A stretch of 64,000 bases of DNA from Kangiella spongicola. Lineage in GTDB: Bacteria; Pseudomonadota; Gammaproteobacteria; Enterobacterales; Kangiellaceae. The stretch spans positions 1-64,000 of the forward strand of contig NZ_QICH01000003.1 in assembly GCF_003194565.2 (NCBI RefSeq), written 5' to 3'. Below the pieces are notes generated by a model. The model was given only the letters and a program-made list of their open reading frames with translations. It made no database searches and was not told where the DNA came from. Positions 27,011 through 36,019 of this stretch are shown one piece after another. The position numbers were made by a program, and so were the translations under genes. Positions within the stretch are counted from its first letter, which is position 1. The number at the start of each line of letters is the position of its first letter.

Positions 27011-27921
27011 TTGAGCAAGACATTTATCAGCAAGCAGAAGCTGAATTAAGCACCATTTCTGACTTCGTTCGCTTTGCTGCGACCCAGTTTCACCAAGCCG
27101 ATTTGTATTTTGGGCATGGCACCGACAACCCTTGGGACGAAGCGGTAGCTGTGGTGCTGCAAATGCTTGATTTGCCAGCGGATTATCCGCAAAGCATGCT
27201 GTCCGCTAAAGTTTTAGCGGAAGAAAAGAAACACCTTATTCATGCCATTAAAACTCGCGTTACTGAACGTAAACCTCTCGCTTTTATTACTAATAAGGCC
27301 TATTTCGCGGGACTAGAGTTCTTTGTGGATGAGCGCGTCTTAGTGCCTCGCTCTCCCATCGCAGAGCTTATCCATAACGACTTTTACCCTTGGCTAGAGG
27401 CGGATAATCCAAAAGTTTTGGATTTGTGCTGTGGTAGTGGCTGTATTGGCTTAGCGATTGCTGCTTATATTGATGATGCTGAAGTCGTGATGTCTGATAT
27501 TTCAGAAGACGCTTTAACGGTCGCTGAAATTAATATTGAACGTCTGGGGCTTTATCACAAGGCACGCGCGGTGCAGTCGGACTTATTCGATGGATTGAAT
27601 GGTGAGAAGTTTGATCTTATTGTCTCTAACCCGCCGTATGTGGACGCAGAAGATTTGGCGGATATGCCGCAAGAATTCCACCATGAGCCGGAAATTGGTT
27701 TGGGTTCTGGCGATGACGGTCTCGATTTGACTCGTCAGATCCTAGAAAACGCTGCCCATTACTTAACCGACCAAGGCGTGCTAATCGTCGAAGTAGGCAA
27801 TAGCTGGCCGGCGCTTGAAGAAGTCTTCTCTGATATCGATTTCCACTGGGTTGAGTTTGAAAATGGAGGCGATGGTGTTTTTGTTTTAACCAAAAAACAA
27901 TTGTTAGAACACTTTAGCTGA
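27007..27921 (+). CDS. prmB: 50S ribosomal protein L3 glutamine methyltransferase
   Basis: 304 residues. An N-terminal helical recognition domain, with VPRSPIAELI before the methyltransferase core, is followed by the SAM-binding motif LDLCCGSGCIGLAIA (about 138-152) and the catalytic NPPY (ALIVSNPPYVDAEDL-type, near 205). This is the HemK/PrmC family. The 'RSPIAELI' segment and the length point to PrmB rather than PrmC. It methylates Gln of ribosomal protein L3. Confidence 0.92.
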   Translation: MIEQDIYQQAEAELSTISDFVRFAATQFHQADLYFGHGTDNPWDEAVAVVLQMLDLPADYPQSMLSAKVLAEEKKHLIHAIKTRVTERKPLAFITNKAYFAGLEFFVDERVLVPRSPIAELIHNDFYPWLEADNPKVLDLCCGSGCIGLAIAAYIDDAEVVMSDISEDALTVAEINIERLGLYHKARAVQSDLFDGLNGEKFDLIVSNPPYVDAEDLADMPQEFHHEPEIGLGSGDDGLDLTRQILENAAHYLTDQGVLIVEVGNSWPALEEVFSDIDFHWVEFENGGDGVFVLTKKQLLEHFS

Positions 27922-27924
27922 TCC

Positions 27925-28515
27925 ATGTTATACGAAAATTCACTTAAGCAATCTAAAGATTTATCCTCAGAACTCTGTGTTCAGCAACTCGCTCAAGTAT
28001 TCAACGAGTCTTTTGCTGAGCACAAGGTTACTCTCAAGCCTGGTGCCACAGAGCCCTTTTATCAAGCAGCTGATTCGACGAACGGCCTAGCAACGATTCA
28101 TTCCACCTATGATTATTTTTCCAGCGCCTTGCATGAGGTTGCTCACTGGTGCATTGCAGGCAAGGAACGACGCCAGCTTGATGATTATGGTTATTGGTAC
28201 GCACCAGACGGACGTACCGCCGAGCAACAAGCGTTGTTTTATAAGGTTGAGGTTAAGCCACAAGCACTAGAGTGGGCTTTTAGTTTGGCCGCCGGTGTGC
28301 CGTTTCGCCTCAGCTTAGATAATTTAAATGCCGATACGGAAGCTTTAGGTGACGCAAAAGCCTTTGGCTACGACGTTCATACACAACTTAAAAGCTATTT
28401 TGAGCATGGCTTTCCACCAAGAGCCACTGCTATGATACAACTGTTGTGTAAGCTTTATCGCTCGCAACAGCCGATTCAGCTTCCAACACTAAATATTTCT
28501 CGACTCATGCCCTAA
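27925..28515 (+). CDS. epmC: elongation factor P hydroxylase
   Basis: 196 residues, YfcM/EpmC family. The metal site contains SALHEVAHWCIAGKERR (HExxH-like), with further conserved DDYGYWYAPDGRT. The enzyme hydroxylates the beta-lysylated lysine of EF-P; its genetic partners EpmA/B are not in this window. It starts 3 bp after prmB, as in many gammaproteobacteria. Confidence 0.92.
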   Translation: MLYENSLKQSKDLSSELCVQQLAQVFNESFAEHKVTLKPGATEPFYQAADSTNGLATIHSTYDYFSSALHEVAHWCIAGKERRQLDDYGYWYAPDGRTAEQQALFYKVEVKPQALEWAFSLAAGVPFRLSLDNLNADTEALGDAKAFGYDVHTQLKSYFEHGFPPRATAMIQLLCKLYRSQQPIQLPTLNISRLMP

Positions 28516-28556
28516 ACCCTGGTCTTAACCCTTTTGGAGAAACAGTTAGGTACGCT

Positions 28557-29699
28557 ATGTTTACTTTAGGTTTTATCATCAATCCTTTCGCCGGTATCGG
28601 CGGTAAAGTTGGCCTTAAAGGTAGTGATGGCGAGGCTATCCGAACTGAAGCGTTCGCCCGCGGCGCCAAGCCTCAAGCCGTCAAACGTGCCCGAATTGCG
28701 CTAGAGGGGCTGATTGATTATAAAGATGAGATCCAGTTTTTAACCGCCTCTGGAGACATGGGCGAGTCACTGCTCAAGGACATGGGGTTTAGCTTTAAAG
28801 TGGTACATCAAAGCCATGAGCCATCTGTTTATCAAGATACTATTGATGCAGCTATGATCATGGCCGGGCTTACTAAAGACAGCCCGCATCAGGTCGATGT
28901 TTTATTATTTGCTGGTGGTGATGGTACTGCACGAAATATTTACCAAGCGGTGGACGCAGCTGTGCCAGTATTAGGGATCCCTGCAGGCGTTAAGATTCAT
29001 TCAGGGGTTTATGCGGTGACACCTCATGCCGCCGGGTTGGTTATCGAGAAGATGATTAAGAAAGAGTTGGTGAGTCTGCTCGAAACGTCGGTCATGGATA
29101 TCGATGAAGATGCTTTTAGAGAGGGCGTCGTTCGCGCCAAACAGTATGGTGAAATGCAGGTTCCTGCGGAGCATCGTTACGTTCAAGCGACAAAGTCTGG
29201 CGGGCGTGAAGTCGAGGAACTGGTGTTACAGGACATTGCCGACTTCATTATTGATAACATGGATGAAGAAGACTATTACCTTATCGGCTCGGGTTCGACC
29301 TGTGCATTTCTAATGGAGTGTATGGGGCTTGAAAATACGCTGCTGGGAATTGATTGCGTGCATCAAGGAGAAGTCATTGCGAGCGACATGACCGAATCAG
29401 ACATTCTTGAGTTATTAGCAGAGCATAAAGGGAAGGTGCGATTAGTGATAACTGTTATTGGCGGCCAAGGTCATATTATCGGTCGTGGTAACCAGCAACT
29501 TAGTGCTCAGGTGCTATCTCAACTCGAAAAGGACGATATAAACATTATTGCAAGTAAGACCAAGCTTAATGAATTAGAAGGTAAGCCGCTGATTGTAGAT
29601 AGTGATGACCCTGAGCTAAATCAACGTTTAGCCGGTGTAATCCGCGTTATTACGGGCTATGAAGACTTTGTTTTGTACCCAGTTGGATTGAATAGTTAG
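28557..29699 (+). CDS. ATP-NAD kinase-like protein (NadK superfamily)
   Basis: 380 residues, longer than the 290-residue housekeeping NAD kinase. The diagnostic GGDGTARN motif is near residues 121-128. An N-terminal INPFAGIGGKVGLKGSDG and the core GIPAGVKIHSGVYAVTPHAAG are typical of the COG3199 branch. The C-terminal part (VITVIGGQGHIIGRGNQQ) belongs to this branch and is absent from ordinary NadK. The substrate and product are not established; AcoX-like roles have been proposed for relatives. It is probably the last gene of the plsC-prmB-epmC run, 41 bp after epmC. Confidence 0.8.
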   Translation: MFTLGFIINPFAGIGGKVGLKGSDGEAIRTEAFARGAKPQAVKRARIALEGLIDYKDEIQFLTASGDMGESLLKDMGFSFKVVHQSHEPSVYQDTIDAAMIMAGLTKDSPHQVDVLLFAGGDGTARNIYQAVDAAVPVLGIPAGVKIHSGVYAVTPHAAGLVIEKMIKKELVSLLETSVMDIDEDAFREGVVRAKQYGEMQVPAEHRYVQATKSGGREVEELVLQDIADFIIDNMDEEDYYLIGSGSTCAFLMECMGLENTLLGIDCVHQGEVIASDMTESDILELLAEHKGKVRLVITVIGGQGHIIGRGNQQLSAQVLSQLEKDDINIIASKTKLNELEGKPLIVDSDDPELNQRLAGVIRVITGYEDFVLYPVGLNS

Positions 29700-29727
29700 G
29701 CAATATTGAGAATTTGTCCCGTGCTTT

Positions 29728-29745
29728 TGTGCGAGATCTCGCACA
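29728..29745. promoter_or_regulatory. UvrY/GacA-type upstream activating site (candidate)
   Basis: Perfect palindrome TGTGCGAGATCTCGCACA. Its form TGTnnG-N6-CnnACA matches the UvrY/GacA site layout (TGTAAG-N6-CTTACA), and its centre GAGATCTC recalls the E. coli csrB site. Flanking bases extend it to 28 bp (29723-29750) with one mismatched pair. Its centre is about 177 bp upstream of the predicted sRNA start. Confidence 0.7.
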
Positions 29746-29878
29746 AGAGCCTAAGCCAAAGCTGAAAAAGCTGGTTGTTTTAAGCCTTCCTAAATCCATC
29801 GCACCCGTAAGTCACTGAAAAACATAGAGTTATTTTTTTTGTCATAAAATCGTCTTATTTCTTTCATCAAACCACCGA

Positions 29879-29906
29879 TTGTTCGAAGCAGAAAACTTGC
29901 TAAAGT
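29879..29906 (+). promoter_or_regulatory. promoter of the candidate Rsm/Csr RNA
   Basis: TTGTTC at 29879-29884 and TAAAGT at 29901-29906 with a 16-bp spacer. It places a start near 29913, just before a GGA-loop hairpin. Confidence 0.55.
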
Positions 29907-29912
29907 AGCTTC

Positions 29913-30064
29913 CGTGTTCAGGGAGAACATACTATCTACAAATCGAACAACGGAATAATAATTTAGGACGATATTAAACGGACTTATTATCCAAGGTAGG
30001 ATTAGGGAAGGCAATGGGACGGACTCATCCTATATTGAAAGCGACTTAGGTCGCTTTTATTTTG
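29913..30064 (+). ncRNA. candidate CsrB/RsmZ-type CsrA-sequestering RNA
   Basis: About 150 nt with eight GGA triplets (29922, 29952, 29966, 29980, 29999, 30006, 30017, 30021), five of them in AnGGA context, the CsrA-binding core. The first sits in the loop of a hairpin at the predicted 5' end, GTGTTC-AGGGA-GAACAT (29914-29930), very like the first hairpin of Pseudomonas RsmZ. A TAGGAT/ATCCTA stem encloses the last group. The RNA ends in an intrinsic terminator at 30038-30064. It has no coding frame. A UvrY-like palindrome lies about 177 bp upstream of the start. By family, it would bind and titrate CsrA under UvrY control. Covariation and expression are untested. Confidence 0.72.
30038..30064 (+). 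terminator. intrinsic terminator of the candidate sRNA
   Basis: An 8-bp stem AAAGCGAC/GTCGCTTT with a TTAG tetraloop, followed by TATTTT. Confidence 0.85.
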
Positions 30065-30222
30065 CCTGTAATTTATAACAAATAGTTCTAGTACCTTCTT
30101 TTATAACCATTATTTTCAATTAAGCTTCATTTCTTTTTATTCAAAAACTTGTGTAGACTAAAATTATTACAACGGCAGTTAGCTCTGCTCACTTAAACCT
30201 TTAGCACAAGTCTAGGACATTA

Positions 30223-30798
30223 ATGACAACACGAGTTTTACTAAACTTAGTTCATCCAATATTTGAAAAATCGTGGGCTAATCAAGCGATGCTTGAAGCT
30301 ATACAAGACCTAAGTTACGTACACGTTAATGACCTTTACGAAGAATATCCCGACTTTTTTATCGATATACAGCGAGAGCAAAAGCTCCTTCTCGATCACT
30401 CGTTAATTATCTTTCAGCACCCTTTTTACTGGTATAGTTCGCCATCTCTTCTAAAGGAATGGCAGGACCTAGTGTTAGCTGAAGGTTTTGCTTATGGTGA
30501 AGGTGGCTATCAGTTAGCAGGACGTTATTGGCTAAATGCTATTACTGCGGGAGCAGCCAAAGAAAGTTATACGCCTCATGGTTTCAACCATTTCTCTACC
30601 ACTGAACTTCTCAGACCTTTTGAACAAACAGCCGACTTTTGTGGCATGAAATTTGTTGAGCCGTTTGTGATGTATGAAGCCGAAACCATCAGCCACAGAG
30701 CGGTCGAGAAAGAAGCGCAGCGCTATCGTGACTATATCGAGTCGCTTGCTCATTCATTGGATTTGTTTAGTGATATTAATGAAGAGGAGGCCAGTTAA
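30223..30798 (+). CDS. kefG: KefG-type quinone/NAD(P)H oxidoreductase, ancillary to the K+ efflux system
   Basis: 191 residues, flavodoxin-like fold. The conserved family motifs are FQHPFYWYSSPSLLKEWQDLV (flavin-binding region) and YTPHGFNHFSTTELLRPFEQTADFCGM. The role is to activate the adjacent antiporter and reduce electrophilic quinones. Its stop abuts the start of the antiporter gene with no gap. Confidence 0.88.
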   Translation: MTTRVLLNLVHPIFEKSWANQAMLEAIQDLSYVHVNDLYEEYPDFFIDIQREQKLLLDHSLIIFQHPFYWYSSPSLLKEWQDLVLAEGFAYGEGGYQLAGRYWLNAITAGAAKESYTPHGFNHFSTTELLRPFEQTADFCGMKFVEPFVMYEAETISHRAVEKEAQRYRDYIESLAHSLDLFSDINEEEAS

Positions 30799-32727
30799 GT
30801 GGAAGAAGCAGGTTTCCTTTATCAAGCATTTGTTTTTCTCGCGGCCGCTGTTGTAGGTGTCTCTATAGCTAAGCATGTGGGCTTAGGCTCGGTGCTAGGG
30901 TATTTAATTGCTGGAATGATTATTGGGCCATTCGCGCTTGGTCTGGTCGGTCACGACGTCGACGATATTATGCACTTTGCCGAATTTGGCGTTGTCATGA
31001 TGTTGTTTTTGATTGGCTTAGAGTTACAACCCAAAAAGCTGTGGAATATGCGAATGCCTATTCTTGGCTTGGGTGGCTTGCAGGTTTTGATTACAACCTT
31101 GTTACTGATGCTTTTATCGCTCGCTTTTGAGATGCACTGGAAGATGGCTCTCGCCATCGGCATGATTTTAGCGTTGTCCTCAACGGCAATTGTGCTGCAA
31201 ACCTTAAGCGAAAAAGACTTGCTAAGAACTGATGCCGGAAAATCTGCCTTCGCCGTTCTATTATTCCAAGATATGGCGGTTATCCCGATGCTAACCCTGT
31301 TACCGCTATTGGCCACGCTTCCTGTGGAAACTTCGGTCTCTGTGGGCCACACCGAGTTAGAAGCTTGGCAACAAGCAGCGTTAGTTTTCGCGGTTATTAG
31401 CGGCATAATTTTAATAGGACGTTACTTGATTCGTCCTTTGTTTAATTGGATTGCACGAACTGGCTTGCGCGAAATTTTTATCGCAACGTCTTTACTGCTT
31501 GTATTGAGTATTACCATTGCCATGGAGAAAATAGGTCTTTCACCGGCTCTGGGGGCTTTCTTGGCTGGCGTAGTATTAGCGGAAAGCGAATATCGTCACG
31601 AGCTTGAAGTGGGGCTTGTGACCTTTAAAAGTCTCTTATTGGGACTTTTCTTTATTACCGTTGGCGCGAGTATTAACTTTGAAATTCTAATGCAGTCTCC
31701 GTGGGTGATTTTGTTACTGATGACGACTCTAATCGTTATTAAGCTAATCGTCTTAATGTTACTCGCTAAGCAATTTAAAATGTCCCTGATTGAAAACTTT
31801 GTGTTTTCATTTGCCCTAGCGCAGGGTGGTGAGTTTGCTTTCGTGTTATTTATATTTGCGGTACAAAACGGTGTATTAACTGAGGAAATTGTTTCTCTAT
31901 TAACCGTGGTCGTTGCGCTGTCGATGGCTTTAACGCCAGTGTTGTTAATTATTTGTCAGAAAATCATTGTGCCAAAACTCTCTTTCGGCAAAGAACGTCG
32001 AGAATTTGATAATGTTGACGATGGTGATACCCCCGTCATCGTAGCTGGGTATGGCCGCTTTGGGCAGATTGTCTCGCGGATTCTGCGCTCCCAGGGCTTT
32101 GACACGACGCTTCTTGAATATGACGCGGTACAGATTGATTTAGTTAAGAAGTTCGGCACCAAAGCTTATTATGGCGACGTAACTAATGAGGAAGTTCTGA
32201 GAGTTGCGGGAGCGGATGTCGCTAAGATGATCGTTATCGCCGTTGGCAACCAAGAGAAAAGCTTAAAAGTTATCGAGTTATGCCGAAAACATTTTCCACA
32301 CTTAAAAATCTATTCACGAGCAAAAGGACGTCGTGAAGCTTATGAACAAAAAAAAGCAGGTGCCGACTTCGTTATGCGCGAAACGCTTGGCTCGGCAGTC
32401 ATTCTCGGCAGAGAAGCTTTGATGGGGCTGGGTTACCGTAAATATCAGGCGCATCGTACCGCAACAGCTTTTTATCACTATGATTCACAGCACCTAGAGG
32501 ATTTAGCTGAAGTTTGGGGCGACAAGCAGTATGTGCTAAAAGCCGCTGAGCGAGCCGAGATGCTAGAGGAAGTTTTAAAAGCAGATCAGCGTGGCTCAAA
32601 AGTCATGCGTCAGGCTTGGAACACGCCAGTCTCTTATGAGGAAGAAGAGGGCGGAGAGTCTGTTACGGAAAGTAATAAAGACGATAAGCAAGCCCCCGAT
32701 AATAAAGGATCTGAAGAGAGTTCATAG
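30799..32727 (+). CDS. glutathione-regulated K+/H+ antiporter, KefB/KefC type
   Basis: 642 residues from a GTG that follows GAGGAGG. An N-terminal CPA2 exchanger domain has about 12 helices (residues 1-385) and includes the ALSSTAIVLQTL and LGAFLAGVVLAESEYRHELE motifs. A cytoplasmic RCK/TrkA-N domain (about 412-530) has the nucleotide-binding GYGRFGQIV and the acidic end LLEYD. The tail is acidic and Ser/Lys-rich. It releases K+ in response to electrophile-glutathione adducts, acidifying the cell for protection. Pairing with KefG rather than KefF suggests KefB. Confidence 0.9.
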   Translation: MEEAGFLYQAFVFLAAAVVGVSIAKHVGLGSVLGYLIAGMIIGPFALGLVGHDVDDIMHFAEFGVVMMLFLIGLELQPKKLWNMRMPILGLGGLQVLITTLLLMLLSLAFEMHWKMALAIGMILALSSTAIVLQTLSEKDLLRTDAGKSAFAVLLFQDMAVIPMLTLLPLLATLPVETSVSVGHTELEAWQQAALVFAVISGIILIGRYLIRPLFNWIARTGLREIFIATSLLLVLSITIAMEKIGLSPALGAFLAGVVLAESEYRHELEVGLVTFKSLLLGLFFITVGASINFEILMQSPWVILLLMTTLIVIKLIVLMLLAKQFKMSLIENFVFSFALAQGGEFAFVLFIFAVQNGVLTEEIVSLLTVVVALSMALTPVLLIICQKIIVPKLSFGKERREFDNVDDGDTPVIVAGYGRFGQIVSRILRSQGFDTTLLEYDAVQIDLVKKFGTKAYYGDVTNEEVLRVAGADVAKMIVIAVGNQEKSLKVIELCRKHFPHLKIYSRAKGRREAYEQKKAGADFVMRETLGSAVILGREALMGLGYRKYQAHRTATAFYHYDSQHLEDLAEVWGDKQYVLKAAERAEMLEEVLKADQRGSKVMRQAWNTPVSYEEEEGGESVTESNKDDKQAPDNKGSEESS

Positions 32728-32729
32728 CT

Positions 32730-33464
32730 TTGACGTTACCCGAGATAAGTTACTTTGAATTAACCATTAGCTGCTTACCAGTAATTTTGGCGGCGATAAT
32801 TTTCTACCGTTGGAAAGCGAATAGTAAAGAGCTCATTGTCGCAACTTTAAGAATGATTGCTCAACTTATAGCTGTTGGATTCGTACTAGTTTACTTGTTC
32901 AAAAGCACGTCGAGCTGGCTAGGCAGTTTGGTGATTTTGCTAATGTTGATAATTGCAGGTTGGATTGCGATGAGGCCTCTGGACGATAAAAACCTTAAGC
33001 ACATTGGGTTATTATCGCAATCCTTGCTGATTGGCTGTGGTTCGATTCTAGTACTGATTATTGTCTATGTCCTGGACTTGTCGCCTTGGTATCAACCGCG
33101 GTATGTGATTCCTTTGGCGGGTATGCTTCTGGCTAATACCATGAATAGCTTAAGCTTGTCTGGTGAACGCCTACAGATGGAGATAAACGCAGGGACCTTG
33201 CTTGAATATGCGCGTAATAAAGCATTTTATGCGGCTATGATCCCGCAAGTTAATGGTTTATTAGCGGTAGGGCTGGTTGCGTTGCCCGGGATGATGACGG
33301 GACAGATTCTCTCAGGCGTTAGCCCTTTGGTTGCGGTGCGTTATCAAATCGTTATTATGGTCGCGATTTTATGCTCATCTGTATTTTCAACGGCTTGGTA
33401 TTTAAGCCGTAGGACTAAATTTCTAAGTGTAGTTACTAAGCGCAACAACAAAGCCGAAGATTAA
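32730..33464 (+). CDS. FetB-family (UPF0014) ABC transporter permease
   Basis: 244 residues from a TTG 2 bp after the antiporter stop, with GAAGAGAG upstream. About seven membrane helices. Typical motifs are RPLDDK, RYVIPLAGMLLANTMNSLSL and AMIPQVNGLLAVGLVALPGMMTGQILSG. In E. coli, FetB works with the ATPase FetA in iron export and oxidative-stress resistance. No FetA is encoded next to it here. It is placed in the same run as kefG-kefB. Confidence 0.85.
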   Translation: MTLPEISYFELTISCLPVILAAIIFYRWKANSKELIVATLRMIAQLIAVGFVLVYLFKSTSSWLGSLVILLMLIIAGWIAMRPLDDKNLKHIGLLSQSLLIGCGSILVLIIVYVLDLSPWYQPRYVIPLAGMLLANTMNSLSLSGERLQMEINAGTLLEYARNKAFYAAMIPQVNGLLAVGLVALPGMMTGQILSGVSPLVAVRYQIVIMVAILCSSVFSTAWYLSRRTKFLSVVTKRNNKAED

Positions 33465-33466
33465 GT

Positions 33467-35389
33467 TTAAAGCGGTGATGTTCTGAGTGGTGAGATGCGA
33501 CTGAGTAAGGTCTTAGAAAGCGGTGATGGTTGGCCGAGCATAGCGCAGCTAATCACTTCTGCGCATAAAACTGAATAACACAGACCACGCGCGCCAAAAC
33601 CGTAATTGAGCCAAATGGACTGATTGGTACCTTCGTTTGTAATGTCACCAAAGTAACCACAAAACGGAAAGCGATCGTAGCTCGTCGCGCGTACGCCTGG
33701 ATGCTCGTCAGCAATGTCTTTTTCACTAAAGGTAAAGCCAAAACGCTGATTAACCTGCTCGATATTTTTAATCGAATTCTTGCGCTGAACTGCCTCATTA
33801 CAGCTATTCTCAAAGGTAGCTCCGATCACTAATTGATTTTGATAATGCGCAATATGACCGTCATGATTGATTGGGGTGCGGTGCTCTAGTTGCGCTTTTA
33901 GTGTCGTCAGCTGGCCGCACATAGGGGCAACTTTTGGAAACTCTGTTTCATTAAATAAACTGTCGGCAAGATAACCGTTAGCAACGATAATGTGATCGTA
34001 ATCGTTGAGCTTGCTTAAACAGGTTATTTCAGAACTTAAGTGTAGCTGCTCAGCCGGTAAACCTTTGACCAGATGATGGCAGAACTCAAGCCCATTCACC
34101 TGAATGGCGGGGATTTTCAGGGACTTAACCGAGCTTTCCCCAAGCTTTAGAGTTTCAAACTGGAACCATTCTTTATGCTTATCCCAGGTTTGGGCTGAGT
34201 AAATTTGTTGATATTGATCGATATGAAACTGTGAGTATTTTCGGTTGGGTAATTGATGAACCAAATTGCTGTATGCGAGCTCTGGATATTGGCTTATGTA
34301 GTTTCTTAAGTGCTGGAAGCCATGAAAGGTAAGTTGGCTGTAGGCATTGTGATCGACCGACATAACAGGCATCGCCATTAATGAGGGCATGTTAGATGCG
34401 CCAGTGCAGAGCCCTGACTTGTCGTATAAATGGACTTCAACTCCAAGCTGGTGCAACTTTTGTGCTAGCGCGCACCCAGCAAGCCCTGCGCCAACAACCG
34501 CAACCTTGTTAGGTTGAGTTCTGGTTTTGATATAAGGCGTGGCTAGTGTGGGTTTCGGCGAAGATAAATCTTTATCAGTAAATCGTGCGGTTAGCATTTC
34601 ACGCTTACGGCCGAAACCAGGTCGCTTTTCAATTTCAAATCCGTAGTATGGTAGTGGTTTGCGCAGAGCTGCTGCTACCGTGAAGGTTGATAGTGTGGTG
34701 CTTGGGTTGCTATGAAGCGCCATAAAATGTAGCAAGCCCTTAACCCACATTTCAGGGTTCTTGCTTGGCGCAAAACCGTCGAGATACCAAGCATCAAAAG
34801 TAAAGTTCTCAGGCAGTGCCAGCTCTTTTAGTGCTTTATCGATTGGATAAAACACTAGGTGTAAGGTGATATTGTCTGCGATTTCAATTTGATGTACACC
34901 GGGTAGAGCTTCGGGGTAGTTTTCGATTAAGGTCGCCGAGTATTCAGACTCAATATCTAGAACTTGGTAGATTTGGCGTAAATTTTTAGGGTTGATCGGA
35001 AACTGCTCAATCGACCAGTAATGTAGCTCAGGTTTTTGCTCAGCGTTACCGCGAGAAGCTACTGTTTTTCGCCACAAGTCTGCCGTTAATAAAAAGTTTA
35101 GGCCTGTACCAAAGCCAGTTTCAAAAATATTGAAGCTATTTGGTGAGCCTTGAGCGGCTAAAGCTTGAAAGCGTGGAGCTAGATTGTTGCCTTCAAGAAA
35201 AACATGGGTGCTTTCTGCGATGCCATCTTGGGGATTAAAGTAAATATCATCGAAAGCTGGAGAGTAGGGCGCTAGCTGAGCATTAGCTTCAAGGTGACTA
35301 TCGTCAGCACTAAGCCACTGATGCTTTTCTGAGTCGAATCGACGCCATTCGATAACGGCGGGTTTTACGCCCAGAAAAGCATTGTGCAT
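33467..35389 (-). CDS. mnmC: bifunctional tRNA mnm5s2U methyltransferase/FAD oxidoreductase
   Basis: 640 residues. The N-terminal MnmD methyltransferase (about 1-240) has NIFETGFGTGLNFLL and FDAWYLDGFAPSKNPEMW. The C-terminal MnmC FAD oxidoreductase (about 265-630) has the dinucleotide motif VAVVGAGLAGCALAQKL and the closing GFGARGLCYSVLCAEVI. It finishes 5-methylaminomethyl-2-thiouridine at tRNA position 34. It starts 6 bp after folE, so the two are in one operon. Confidence 0.95.
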   Translation of the reverse strand: MHNAFLGVKPAVIEWRRFDSEKHQWLSADDSHLEANAQLAPYSPAFDDIYFNPQDGIAESTHVFLEGNNLAPRFQALAAQGSPNSFNIFETGFGTGLNFLLTADLWRKTVASRGNAEQKPELHYWSIEQFPINPKNLRQIYQVLDIESEYSATLIENYPEALPGVHQIEIADNITLHLVFYPIDKALKELALPENFTFDAWYLDGFAPSKNPEMWVKGLLHFMALHSNPSTTLSTFTVAAALRKPLPYYGFEIEKRPGFGRKREMLTARFTDKDLSSPKPTLATPYIKTRTQPNKVAVVGAGLAGCALAQKLHQLGVEVHLYDKSGLCTGASNMPSLMAMPVMSVDHNAYSQLTFHGFQHLRNYISQYPELAYSNLVHQLPNRKYSQFHIDQYQQIYSAQTWDKHKEWFQFETLKLGESSVKSLKIPAIQVNGLEFCHHLVKGLPAEQLHLSSEITCLSKLNDYDHIIVANGYLADSLFNETEFPKVAPMCGQLTTLKAQLEHRTPINHDGHIAHYQNQLVIGATFENSCNEAVQRKNSIKNIEQVNQRFGFTFSEKDIADEHPGVRATSYDRFPFCGYFGDITNEGTNQSIWLNYGFGARGLCYSVLCAEVISCAMLGQPSPLSKTLLSRISPLRTSPL

Positions 35390-35395
35390 AGGAAT

Positions 35396-35953
35396 TTATT
35401 TCTTTTCGATCAGCGTCAGGAATTCGTTACGCGTATTTTGCGAAGAGCGGAATTGTCCGAGCATGGTTGAGCTAGTCATAACCGAGTTCTGTTTTTCCAC
35501 ACCGCGCATCATCATGCACATGTGTTTCGCCTCGATAATCACGCCGACACCAGAGGCGCCGGTAACGTCTTGAATCGCTTCTGCGATCTGCTTGGTTAGG
35601 TTCTCTTGGATCTGCAAGCGACGCGCAAACATATCTACAATTCGAGCAATCTTCGATAAACCGATAACTTTCCCTGTTGGTAAGTAGCCAACATGAGCTT
35701 TACCGATAAATGGCAACATGTGATGTTCACACATAGAATAAAGCTCGATATCTTTTACGATCACCATCGAGTCATTGTCAGAGTCAAATATAGCGTTGTT
35801 GACCACAGTGTTGAGGTCTTGCTCATAGCCCTGGGTCAAGAACTTCATAGCCTTAGCAGCTCGTTTTGGCGTGTCGAGAATACCGTTGCGTGAAATGTCT
35901 TCACCAAGCTCAACCAACACATCTTTATATAAACTTTCTAATTTATCGGACAT
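35396..35953 (-). CDS. folE: GTP cyclohydrolase I
   Basis: 185 residues from the ATG at 35953 ([11 protein letters not shown]); the frame runs 20 codons further upstream, but without homologous residues and towards pdxB. Zinc and catalytic motifs: [20 protein letters not shown] (Cys and His ligands near 76-80), [19 protein letters not shown], and the Cys in [11 protein letters not shown]. It makes dihydroneopterin triphosphate from GTP, the first step to folate and also the substrate of QueD. It precedes mnmC. Confidence 0.96.
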   Translation of the reverse strand: MSDKLESLYKDVLVELGEDISRNGILDTPKRAAKAMKFLTQGYEQDLNTVVNNAIFDSDNDSMVIVKDIELYSMCEHHMLPFIGKAHVGYLPTGKVIGLSKIARIVDMFARRLQIQENLTKQIAEAIQDVTGASGVGVIIEAKHMCMMMRGVEKQNSVMTSSTMLGQFRSSQNTRNEFLTLIEKK

Positions 35954-36019
35954 CTTGCCATTTCCAGTTTCAATTTCAGTCGTAATTCTAATGGATATCG
36001 CTACAATACCCAAATAAAT

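Noticed and set aside
29790-30014. 74-codon minus-strand frame across the Rsm-like RNA
   Set aside because: No ribosome site or family match, and it lies across a promoter and a strongly structured RNA.
30005-30035. Minus-strand GGATGAGTCCGTCCC looked like part of a hammerhead ribozyme core
   Set aside because: The required GAAAC and the flanking stems are missing, and the sequence is better explained by GGA motifs of the plus-strand RNA.
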